64,000 nt of DNA, taken from the NCBI RefSeq assembly GCF_003589595.1, contig NW_020653945.1, forward strand, positions 8,537,932 to 8,601,931, given 5' to 3'. Each line of letters starts with the position of its first letter. The stretch's first letter is position 1. Shown piece by piece: positions 44,936 to 54,854 of this stretch. A program made the translations under genes and the position numbers. The notes beneath the pieces were generated by a model. That model saw only the letters and a program-made list of their open reading frames with translations. It was not told where the DNA came from and searched no databases. This stretch comes from Hyposmocoma kahamanoa. Its lineage: Eukaryota; Arthropoda; Insecta; Lepidoptera; Cosmopterigidae.

Positions 44936-45985
44936 ATGAAGAATAAACTTGATTTTCTTCCCATCATAGTAATTCTGTTCGGTGTAGTCAGTGTCTGCGT
45001 CGGTGAAAACGTGAAGAAGAGCATTGATGATAATAGAGATGACACCGGTGATATTAACGATGAAGCTAAGGATGAATCTCTTGATATTCCTGTAGAAAAT
45101 GATGCAAACCTGACGTGCACTAGGAGGCAAAATAGCCAATTGCATGAAATAAAGACTGCCACATACAAACAATTTCCCTTCATGGCAATGATAATGTCAC
45201 AACAAAATGATTACTTGTGCTCAGGAGTCGTAGTCTCAAATGGATTAATTCTGACTACTGCCAAATGCACCGCGATGCCTGTGAGCTATGTGCTCCTAAA
45301 TGCGACTAAAGATAAACTTGATGATACTACAACTATGCTACATGTCATCAAATCGGAAAAATTCCCTACTTTTAGGGGTGTCGAATCAATTAAAGATATT
45401 GGAGTAATTTATACTGAGAAACATAACAGCACTATTTGTTCTAAAATTCGTCTTAGCAACTTTACTAATATACGCAACATAATGGATTTGGAAGCTGTTG
45501 GTTACGGTCTTAACACTGACATTGGCGCCCCGAAACAAATGCAGTACATTGGCATGGAACTTAGGTCACCAATGGAAGGTGGAGAAATCTTGAAAGCCTA
45601 CTTTGATTGCATCGACACGAAAGTTCCTACATGTTTCAGAGATACTGGCAGTGCAGTAGTATACGACAATGAATTAATTGGGATTGTATCCCAAGGTCAA
45701 GAAGAATGCACTAAAGAAATGACTTCTACATACGCAATCAATAAAAAAATGGCTGATATAGTTCCAACCTTCACATTTAAGGCATGGCTCGACGAAAGAA
45801 TAAGAAAGAATGAAGAAACCTTAACTGAGGAATCTTTATCAACATATCCACATACGCCAGTAGTCGCAAAACGTCGAATGTTGGAGCAAATATCCCCTGG
45901 TTCGGCAAATCAGTTGGAGAGTCCACATAACATTTTTATTGTATTTTACCCTGTTTTAGTATTTTCAACTTTCGTTTTAGTTTAA
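44936..45985 (+). CDS. Secreted serine protease homologue (pseudo-protease), single exon
   Basis: Predicted 349-residue protein with an S1 (chymotrypsin-like) fold. Residues 1-23 form a signal peptide (MKNKLDFLPIIVILFGVVSV). An acidic Asp/Glu-rich propeptide-like stretch follows, with the protease domain from about 61. The catalytic His site reads TTAKCT (Lys110 for His), the Asp site KDIGVI keeps Asp154, and the Ser site CFRDTGSA has Thr237 for Ser. Two of three catalytic residues are therefore lost and proteolysis is not expected. The C-terminus (about 332-349, FIVFYPVLVFSTFVLV) is hydrophobic, suggesting a GPI signal or membrane tail. The start is ATG 44936 with A at -3; an upstream TTG frame extension is not a start. 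Insect homologues of this kind act in immunity, seminal fluid or digestion; the role here is unknown. No intron, so a retrogene or a lineage-specific duplicate is possible. Confidence 0.85.
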   Translation: MKNKLDFLPIIVILFGVVSVCVGENVKKSIDDNRDDTGDINDEAKDESLDIPVENDANLTCTRRQNSQLHEIKTATYKQFPFMAMIMSQQNDYLCSGVVVSNGLILTTAKCTAMPVSYVLLNATKDKLDDTTTMLHVIKSEKFPTFRGVESIKDIGVIYTEKHNSTICSKIRLSNFTNIRNIMDLEAVGYGLNTDIGAPKQMQYIGMELRSPMEGGEILKAYFDCIDTKVPTCFRDTGSAVVYDNELIGIVSQGQEECTKEMTSTYAINKKMADIVPTFTFKAWLDERIRKNEETLTEESLSTYPHTPVVAKRRMLEQISPGSANQLESPHNIFIVFYPVLVFSTFVLV

Positions 45986-46072
45986 TTTATAATAATGTAC
46001 CTTTTTTAATTGTGTTATTATCAAGTGTTTGTCAAAATTTTCGTGAATATAGATTGTTTGTTTATTTAGTAA

Positions 46073-46078
46073 AATAAA
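46073..46078 (+). promoter_or_regulatory. Candidate polyadenylation signal of the protease homologue
   Basis: AATAAA about 88 bases past the stop codon, in a normal position for a short 3' untranslated region. Confidence 0.55.
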
Positions 46079-46079
46079 T

Positions 46080-47104
46080 GTAATTGTGGAAAGTATTTAA
46101 TATGTGTGTACCTATTACCTATAAAAACAAAAAACTACGAAAATTTATGGTAAAATGTTTGGAAGCATTTTCTATTCAAAACTACAAATAAATCTCCTCT
46201 CATTGAGGCATCAGTAGGGTAGAGGTGCTAGATTTCAGTTCAAAATGTGACTACTCAAAGCATGAGTGTCGATCCCATTCGCATTATTCTTCGCGGCATC
46301 GCGCCGCGTTCGTGGCTCGTTCCCGATATTGATGTCGGTATTTTGTCCCGTGACAATAGTTGATTTAACCTTAGAGGATGGATAGTCTAGGGATTTAACT
46401 CAACAAATTAGAAAGATGTAGTAGGAAAATGAAGTGCATCTTCTCGCTCGGAAACCCGTCTGATTTCGTGACTACCCGATCGGTTCGATTCGATTTGAAT
46501 CAAAATCAGTATGCAGTTGCCGATAAGTAAAGCGCCGCAGACGGTTGTTTTCTATTTTCATTGTTGATGATTTGAATTGGATTGGACAAATGAACTAGAA
46601 CGAACATTTTTAGATTGTTCTAGCATTTCCTTTCAATAACTTGTTTTCTTTATAAAGCATAATTGTAAATCACCAAAGCGCAAAGTAGTCCCGCAGCAGC
46701 AACAGCAACTTTGGTGTCCATCTTAGTCAAGCGCGCGAACTATAGTTTAATATATGTGTCTAACAGCACCTGTGACCCGATAACCCGGAACTAGCTTCTA
46801 AATAACCCGATCATTTTAGAGTTTCATGGATCACGCGTGCAATATTCGACTTTATCTATATAATTTTAAAGATTATTCAACGATTTACATTATTATTGTT
46901 GTCTCATTCACTCTCACTTGAAGTCCCGGCTCACGACGCGGTTCGCCTGTCCACTCTTCATTTGGGTCGAACATTTGTTCGATAGAACCTTCGTTCGATC
47001 GAGCAATCAAGCAATCGATCAACAAGTCAACGGGTCACGGGTCAACGGATCAATGAGTCTGTCAATCATTCATCCTAATTGCCCCGTGGCGTAGTGTCCA
47101 TTAT
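46080..47104. other. Intergenic, nothing recognised
   Basis: No frame, splice-joined coding block or clear terminal repeat was found between the protease homologue and the retrotransposon tail at 47105. Confidence 0.5.
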
Positions 47105-47566
47105 AGAAATATAAATAGAAATAGAAATTATTTATTCAATGTAAAGCACAGCACACATACAATTTACAAACAAAACTAAAACATAAAAAATAGAAGAAAG
47201 AAAGATAAGGGAGACAGGATGTGTGCTGTGCAGCCACTGAATCCGTCATCCACTCAGCTATTGCCGTCTCACTGAAAGTGTGGTACGACGCTGATTTTCA
47301 GTGGATTCGGCAATGATTCGTGCAGCACGGAACACAGTGGACGTCACAAATATAGAAATTGAAAATTAAAATTAACAAAATTTTTTTTTCTCTGTATGTT
47401 ATATTTATCCAAACTTTAAATTGTATCAAATTATATATATTAAAATGTATAAAATATTAAATTTATTGCTCTTAACTAACTTACAATCATAATTACAGTA
47501 ATAACAATTAACTGAAAAATAAATTATAACTTAACCTGCTAACATGCTAACTCGACACATAAACAG

Positions 47567-48223
47567 CTACTCTGGAGATTGCTGGGCGTTAAGTAAATAT
47601 GCCTTGAATGGTTTTTTAAAAATAAATAATGACGAACCATTTTTTATAGGCGGTGGCAGATTATTCCAGCACTTCGAGGCAGCATAGCCGAAAGCTACCC
47701 CGAAAGCTCGCTGTTCTGTGTCGAAGGCATACAAGTCGAGAAGCGTGTCTGATGCGCATGGACGAGAATCTAAGCTTCTCATACAAGTATTGTGGTTGCC
47801 CGGTCTTAATAATTCCAAACAAGAGTCCCGCAAAATGCAAATGACGACGGGCCTCCATCTTCAGTAAACTCACATTGTTCAGAAAAGGGCTGACATGCGC
47901 CCATCGTGGAACAGGGAAACAATAGGTAGGTACCGAATACACGCATTCTGCAAACGCTGTATAAGATTTCTCGTGCGGGCAAGTAAGCATCCGCCGAATA
48001 CTGTGTCAGCGTAATTCAGCTTAGAAATAATTAACGTGTCGCATAGCTTTATGCGCATATCGACATTAATGTATTTTCTCACGCGGTACAACACTTTCAA
48101 ACGATAAAAACAATTTCGTACTATTTCAAGGATGTGTTCTTCAAAGTGAAGGGAATCGTCCATAAGAACACCCAAATTTTTCGCCACCACGACTCGGCCC
48201 ACAGAGTTACCCGATATCATCAC
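47567..48223 (-). pseudogene. Retrotransposon ORF2 C-terminal pieces, frameshifted
   Basis: Piece 48223-47879 contains VAKNLGVLMDDSLHFEEHI and SKLNYADTVFGGC. Overlapping frames 47990-47661 and 47833-47567 continue the C-terminal domain (AFGYAASKCWNNLPPPIK). At least two frameshifts. Confidence 0.75.
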
Positions 48224-48351
48224 CCGTGCTTCATTGGAAGTGATTTTTTCAATTTGTTGTCTTGTACCAAATATTACAAACTTTGACTTGCACGGATTCA
48301 GTACAAGGTTGTTTAACTCTGACCATTGGGCAACTCTGGAGAGATCCTCGT

Positions 48352-49668
48352 TTAATTTGTCAATCGCGGACCGCGTATTGGTTCAAAAAAGACATAAATC
48401 TGTAGGTCGTCGGCGTACAGGTGGCACCAATTACAACTGACACTATTCACAATATCTGCGGTGTAGAGAATGAAAAGAATAGGCCCGAGAATCGATCCAT
48501 GAGGGACTCCTCCAGCAACGGCGGCGGCCTCCGAAAGCCTAGAAGACCCATCATCATCGCGCACTTCTACTCTCTGAGTTCGACCATTGAGGTAGTTATA
48601 AAACCACTTAACGGTGTTACAGTCAAATCCATAGAAAACGAGTTTAGACAGTAGAAGTTGGATGTCCACGGTGTCAAATACACGGGAAAAATCCAACAAG
48701 GCGAGAATTGATCCCTGCCCAACATCCTGCGCAGCCAAGACGTCATCTACCACATCCAGAAGGGCAGTGGTGGTGCTGCGACCCTTTCTGAAACCCGACT
48801 GTTTTGATGGCAAGATACCGTTGGCTTCAAGATACTCCGTTAATTGCCAACACACGATCTTTTCGATGATTTTGGACATATATGGTAGAATGCTAATTGG
48901 ACGCAAGTACTTGAAGTGTGATGGATTCTTGATTTTTGGAATGGGTCTGACGATTGCCATCTTCCATAACTCAGGGAATTCGCAGGTTTCGATGGATTGA
49001 TTAACCAATGATGTAATGAAGTTCAAAGTTCGTGGCAGGGTAAGCAATATCATGTCGCGAGAGATATCGTCCACACCACTGGCATTACTTTTTATTGACA
49101 AAATTGCCTTTGACACAATCTGTTCCGAAATTGCACAGAGCTTAAAAACACTGGAACCATGCCTGTGAGAGGAAAAATATGACATGTAACCTAAGTCAAT
49201 AGTACTGGTCGACAAACCAAGAAAATGTTTGTTTATTTTGTCTGGGTCTTTCAAATGTGGAGGGATGTCACACTCTTTAGCTTTGAAGTCAGCCACATTA
49301 CTTTTTATATTCTTCCAGAGCTCGCGCGGTTTATGAGAATTGGAGACAATACACTGTTGGAAAAACATTGCTTTCTCAGTACTGATCGCAGTAATGACCA
49401 GTTTTTTGAGATCTTTGTAGTAAGTTTTGTGTGAATCCTCCCCAGTACTTCGGTACATCTCATGAGCGTCGTCACGCAATCTCATCATCTCTCTAACGTT
49501 ATATGTAAACCATGGGAGCATCCCTTCCCTAACAACAATCTTTCTCTTAGGAGTTATGCTCCTAAGAGAAAGATTGTCCGGCCGGATGTGACCGGTTAAA
49601 TAAATGAGATATGTAGGCATTGACTTAAAGTCAATGTATGTAGGCATTAAAGTTATGAACGGAGTCAT
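48352..49668 (-). pseudogene. Retrotransposon reverse transcriptase segment
   Basis: Continuous 438-codon frame with RT blocks in order and the active-site YADD. It ends early at 48352, where the intact family would continue. A local duplication of 'cctacatacattgacttta'-like sequence near 49620-49640 explains the shift from the upstream endonuclease frame. Confidence 0.85.
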
Positions 49669-50656
49669 TCAAATTATTTGACAGTAACCGTTCCCAATTA
49701 ATTGCATTCACATCTGAATTGAACGAAACTATATCAATATTAGTGAGGGGGCGGTGAACAAAACATTTCGGAGGTGTTTTTGGTTTTCTTACATTAATTT
49801 TACCCGATACAAATGCGTGACCGCTAAGGTCCGGCACATAGTCAATACACAGATTGGTAATATTCGTGGTCGAGCACATAACGTCAATCAATGTTTCACT
49901 GTGATCAGTAAAGTGTGTTGGCTTTTTGACATATTGCTCAAGCTTTAAATAGTGTAAAAAGTCTGTGACCTTTTTTGTAGAAGTGTCTTTAGTGTTCAGT
50001 AAGTCCACATTAAAATCATCAACTAGCACCACATGATCGAACAACGAAAAGGCTGCGACAGATTCCGTAAGCGCGTCAATGAAAGTATCCAAGGACAACC
50101 ACTGCGGACGGTAAGCAGTTCCTGTAGCAAGTTTGACGGCATTCAATGTTACGCTGAGCCACATCTGTTCCACGGCTGAGGACGCGGGTGGGTGTGACAA
50201 GAGTCGTGCGTTAATACCACGTTTCATATAAAAGGCTACTCCGCCACCCACTCCACGTCGTACATTACGCGGCCGTGGGATATGCCTAAGCTTGTAATCC
50301 GGGACAGACGGCACACGCCCCTCCTCACCCGCCGCAAGCCAAGTTTCGTTTATAGCCACAATATCAGCTGCGTGGCGGCTCATGACCTCATAGAATTCGT
50401 CATGGCGTGTGCCGAGAGATCCTGCATTTAGCAGGCTAATGGAGAAGTTCTTATTTGGAATAAATTGAACAATGTAAGAATACGATAGTTGCACGTATTT
50501 CCCATGTAAAATGTAGAACCTTAATTGGGTAATATGTCGCCAGTCGAGACCAAAAAAACACACGTAATTCGTCTCAAGCGAATCATGGAAAATATAAGAC
50601 CATGGACCAATAAGCCTCCAATTTATATAAACATAAAAGATACATTCTGTTTGCAA
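49631..50656 (-). pseudogene. Retrotransposon endonuclease segment
   Basis: AP-endonuclease-like domain: NAGSLGTRHDEFYEVM, INETWLA (metal-binding Glu), VGGGVAFYMKRG, VVLVDDFNVD (the family usually has GDFN; here the glycine is replaced by Asp). It begins with non-conserved residues before the domain, so the true start is unclear. Confidence 0.8.
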
Positions 50657-50783
50657 TTAAATGAGTAACAATAACTAAACTAGTCAAACAATAGTCGGCG
50701 AAAAATGAGTAATTAATAAGTAAAATTGAATAAAAATTAAAAAATAATAAAATCATAAGGTATGATATACATTCACAGATAAT

Positions 50784-50840
50784 AATGAATTAATATTATA
50801 TTATATAGTAATATTATATTATATATAATATTAATTCATT
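50784..50840. repeat. AT-only palindrome
   Basis: 'aatgaattaatattatatta' is mirrored across a short centre by 'tataatattaattcatt'. It sits just beyond the 5' end of the degraded retrotransposon. Confidence 0.6.
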
Positions 50841-50923
50841 AATATATATAACGAGATAATATTACATAGTCATTTTGTAACTTTAATGTGTTTTTCGGTA
50901 TGTTGTGTTTATTTAAAAGTGCT

Positions 50924-51107
50924 AGTGGGAACTAGAGCCCTATCACTTACAAGGGGTATCCAGTTGAATAAAAGTAGCGAACTTCATTACACTTTGTATA
51001 TTAAAAAAAGTAGGTACTCGCGCGCTAAATTCGTTCCGCCGTCGTCGTCGCAGTGCCCGAAGCGCGCGCGGCGCGAATCGCGAATCGCGTCATTCGCGTG
51101 ACCCCCC
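50924..51107. repeat. Direct repeat A1
   Basis: 'tagtgggaactagagccc' to the 'gcgcgcggcgcgaa' block; the matching copy A2 is at 51900-52063. Together they bracket an R1-like fragment. Confidence 0.7.
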
Positions 51108-51189
51108 AACATTCAGGTTCAAATGACTTGATCGGGAGCGGACACAGCATGTTATAAGCCCGACGGATGGTGCCTTTCTTCGTCTTGAC

Positions 51190-51730
51190 GTCGGCTACTC
51201 GAGCTACTCGATAGAGGAGAGCTCCACAGCGCCCTTCAGGGCGCGAGACAGGCCATGATGGTCGCGATAGGGCGGGCCAAGGACTCTGCGAAAGAGGAGT
51301 TCTCGGCCATCCTGGACGCGGACCCATGGGGGAGGCCGTACAAAGTTGTGCGCAACAAAATGTACGGCGCATCTCCCATGGAGTCACTGGAGCTCGATCT
51401 CCTCAACCGGGTGGTGGAGGGCCTCTTCCCCGAACCGCAGCCCTTCACCCCACCGACCATGGTGCCCCCCAGAGCAGACGGGGGGCAGACTGAGGACCCC
51501 CCTCCCCGAAAATCACCGAGGGGGAGTTGGAGTGGGCGGTGGGACGGCTGCGGGGGCGGAAGAAGGTGCCCGGCCCGGACGGGCTACCGGGACGAGTCCT
51601 TCGCATTGCCCTGAAGCGTCTCGGGACCCGCCTCAAGCATCTCATGGATGACTGCTTGAGGACGGGGTTGTTCCCGAGATGCTGGAAGGAGGGAAGGCTT
51701 GTCCTGGTGCCCAAGCGTTGCAGACAGTAA
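51190..51730 (+). mobile_element. R1-like non-LTR retrotransposon fragment
   Basis: Plus-strand frame 51255-51500 gives DADPWGRPYKVVRNKMYG and LLNRVVEGLFPEPQ. After a frameshift near 51500, 51527-51715 gives ELEWAVGRLRGRKKVPGPDG and CLRTGLFPRCWKEGRLVLVP. This is the linker and first RT blocks of R1-clade elements. It is GC-rich unlike the surroundings and lacks the catalytic RT core. Confidence 0.75.
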
Positions 51731-51899
51731 GAGCTGCAATAGAAGAGCTTCTCTTGACTGTGGACGGGTGGAACGGCGCACTATGTTGTTGGTTGTTGGT
51801 TTTTGGTTGTTAGTTTCAATTGAAGAAACTTCCTTGATGATGGTTTTCTTTCTTCGCTTAAGAACGCTCGTTCGATTTTTTTTTTCTCGAAGGACCATA

Positions 51900-52063
51900 T
51901 AGTGGGAACTAGAGCCCTATCACTTACAAGGGGTATGCAGTTGAATAAAACTATTTAACTGCGTTACGCTTATTTTATTAAAAAAAGTAGGTACTCCGAG
52001 TCGCAGTGCCCGATGCGCGCGCGGCGCGAACCGCGAATCGCGTCATTCGCATGACCCACCAAC
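51900..52063. repeat. Direct repeat A2
   Basis: Copy of 50924-51107, including 'aactagagccctatcactta' and 'gcgcgcggcgcgaa'. It is shorter in the middle, lacking a GTC-rich insert. Confidence 0.7.
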
Positions 52064-52461
52064 ACCCCACGCGCCCCTTGCAGGCCCAGGGGTTGGTTGT
52101 ATTTAGCCCGCGTTTGATCGATGGTGCAACCAAGTGCACTGGCTAATTAATGAATAATATATTAGTAATTTTGAATGCTCATAAGTTTTTTGCTTTGTAT
52201 TTTTGTTATATAACACCGTTAGTTTTCCTAGAAGGAAATTTTAGTGTCCTACGTGTGGTTTGTCAATAACGCAGTTAACTATGGACACATTACCCATCAG
52301 CAGGAAAGAATAAAAGCTAATTGTATAATTTGACACTTTTAAACGCCATGTGGAAGTATCATGAGGTACGGGTGACCCGCTAAAATATCGAACATAATAT
52401 GATCGAATCATTGGACCCGATCTACGCATGGGTCATGACCGACCCGGGTTATCAAAAATGA

Positions 52462-54453
52462 ACAGTGGCTGTTCTCCGCGAGCCATACCGCAAGATGCTC
52501 AATCTGTGTATTCCTGTGAAGATGATCAATGTCATTTACAACATGTTTATGGGTCGCTCTATCGCAGTGCGTGTTAACGGTTCCACAACCCCCTCCCGTA
52601 TGGTCTGGAACGGCTTGCCTCAAGGTTCCGTTCTTAGCCCTCTCCTTTTCAGCTTGTACACGTCTGACCTCGGCACTTCAGTCAATTGCTTCTGCAAAAT
52701 CTTGCAATATGCAGACGATATCGCCCTGTACGCTTGTTCCAAATCTTTTTCAGATACTGAAAGACGCCTCAACTCTGCCCTTTTTTACCTAGACTCTTGG
52801 CTTACCGATCACGGCCTCTCTCTTTCAGCTAACAAAAGCACAGCTGTCGTTTTTTCCCGCAAGAGACGCCTCCCTGAAACTGAAATACATGTTAATGGGG
52901 AAATCATAGAACTGAGGGAAAAAGTAAAATTTTTAGGCATTATTCTGGACTCAAAATTATCTGGCATCCATCACCTCAACTATATTTGTCAAAAAGCTGA
53001 AAAAAGCATAAATGTCCTACGTGCACTTTCTGGTGTTCGTTGGGGATCACATCCGTATAACCAAAAGCTCCTGTACAACGCAATCATTAGAAGTCATTTT
53101 GATTATGGCGGCTTCCTTCTGGAACCATGCAACAAAATAGCCTTGGCTAAGATGGACAGAATCCAGGCAAGATGCCTGAGAATAATCACAGGTACCATGA
53201 AATCCTCACCAACAAACGCTCTTCAAGTCGAATGTCTGGAGCCCCCTCTACATCTACGTAGACAATTCCTTGCTAATAGATTCCTCTTCAAGATCTTTCA
53301 ATATTCTTCTCACCCTTTGCTTCCCGTATTGCAATCCTTGTCGGAGATTATCCCTTCCTCCAATTATTGGTCACACAAGAAACCCCCCCTTCTTATCAAC
53401 AGTTTTAACAAAATTTCCAATCTCCCATTCCCTATTTACCAAAATTATATGAACCCGTTGTTTGAAACTGATTTTAAATGTTTAACGTTTCGCCCAACAG
53501 TCTATCTTAGTTTTGGCATCATGAAAGATACCCCTGGAGCAAACCAAGTCTTCAACGATATAGTTGAGAGAGAATGGCACGACTGGACTACTGTTTTTAC
53601 CGACGCTTCAAAATTACACGAACATGGCGACTTGGGAGCCGCGGTTTGGTTCCCCAAGTTCAATGTCGTACTCAGTTTTAAATCCCCCTATCTGAATTCG
53701 GTCTTTTCGGGAGAGGCAATTGCAATACTCGAAGCCATTTTATATATTGAGTCCCATAAAATTAATAAATGTTTGGTTTTCTCAGACTCACTAAGTTGCC
53801 TCCAAGACATTATTAAGCTACCGTTTCATTCCAAAGACAATTTCTCCATCACCCTCCAAATTAAGGAAGCTCTGTACCGATGTCATTGTGCGGGAATTGA
53901 GGTAACTCTGGCCTGGATTCCCGGTCACACTGGGATCAGTGGCAACGAAGCAGTAGACGCCTTTGCAAAGGATGCGACAAGAATTGGCGTGTGCAAATAC
54001 TGTAAGTGCTTTCCCAGAGATCTGCTCGCCATGACTAAACCCCAAATGCTAGCCTCCTGGTCGGTCCTTTGGCAGGAATCACGACAAACTGTTGGTAGAC
54101 ACTATGGTAATCTCCAACCAAATCTACCCACTAAACCCTGGTTTTTTAAACGTCGCGATTTGCCTAAAAACATCACTTCCACTATTATTCGTTTGCGCTT
54201 AGGCCATGTTTGCACACCTGTATTTTTGCGTAAAATCAGAGTTCGAGATCACTCTCTGTGCGAGTGCGGCCTAGAAGACGGTACCTTGGAACACATTTTT
54301 TTCAATTGTCCTAATATTGCTGTTCCACTTTATAACTTACTTTCTCCAAAATTCCCCCGCCCCGTTAACATAAACAACCTCTTAACTTTAGTGTTCTCCC
54401 CCCATATTGTTACTCTATGTAAATTTATCCACTTAAATAACATATATTTATAA
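52462..54453 (+). mobile_element. 5'-truncated non-LTR retrotransposon: reverse transcriptase and RNase H
   Basis: One uninterrupted frame of about 660 codons. RT part: GLPQGSVLSPLLFSLYTSDL, active site QYADDIALYA, KFLGIILDSKL. RNase H part: FTDASKLHEHGDLGAAVW (first Asp), SGEAIAILEAIL (Glu), VFSDSLSCLQDI (Asp), WIPGHTGISGNEAVDAFAKD (His and Asp). It ends with a Cys-rich CECGLEDGTLEHIFFNC motif. This order fits the I/R1 group of clades that carry RNase H. The frame begins at the truncation point with no ATG; the first fingers blocks and any endonuclease are missing. The 3' end is probably near 54625. Confidence 0.85.
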
Positions 54454-54824
54454 ATATTGTTTTGCTGTTTTGTTTTACATTCTCAACTGAGTACTCCCGT
54501 AGTCCAACACCGGTTAATGTCCTATTAGAGCTTAGCGAAAATTTTTTTTTTGTTTCGTTTTTTTTTCTTTCAACTGTGACATTGGCAAAATCATCAGTTC
54601 TCATATTGATGGAGCCATAAAAATAAAAAGTGAAGTGAAGTCTATATGTATGATCTATGTCTTTGACGAAGTTTGTGATCATCAGTGATCATATCACATT
54701 GCTTACAATCTTGGGTTATTAATAATTTTAAACGACGTAGTGTTGTTTGTGCTTCCTAAGCACAGTGCTAGCTAATTTAAAATAAATATAAGACAATGAA
54801 AATTGCGTTGTGTCAAACTATTTT

Positions 54825-54854
54825 ATGCGAATGAATAGCGATTACGAACCGGGG
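54825..54854 (+). CDS. Torip: Torsin-interacting protein exon 1 (proposed)
   Basis: ATG CGA ATG AAT... reads MRMNSDYEPG and splices in phase 0 at GGG|gtatgt over a 74-base intron. The first in-frame ATG is 54825; 54831 is the alternative. A stop lies upstream at 54789. Short and unconserved, so moderate confidence. Confidence 0.5.

Larger units (their letters stand above)
47105..50680 (-). mobile_element. Degraded CR1/jockey-type non-LTR retrotransposon, ORF2
   Basis: In minus-strand order: an AP-like endonuclease (49631-50656; SLLNAGSLGTRHDEF, VAINETWLA, GGGVAFYMKRG); a reverse transcriptase (48352-49668; RPISILPYMSKIIEKIV, SGFRKGRSTTTALLDVVDDV, LLDFSRVFDTVD, GGVPHGSILGPILFILYTAD, CHLYADDLQIYV); then the thumb and C-terminal part (47567-48223). 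Frame breaks lie near 49630, 48350 and 47880-47990, so no full protein is made. Catalytic YADD is intact. The 3' tail ends in short ATTTCT-type units at 47105-47140. The 5' end lacks ORF1. Confidence 0.85.

Noticed and set aside
44762..45183. Minus-strand open frames of 132-136 codons opposite the protease homologue
   Set aside because: They overlap the plus-strand gene with a signal peptide and S1 domain; they show only low-complexity hydrophobic sequence.
50924..52063. LTR retrotransposon with short LTRs
   Set aside because: The interior is R1-type non-LTR sequence; there is no primer-binding site, protease or integrase.
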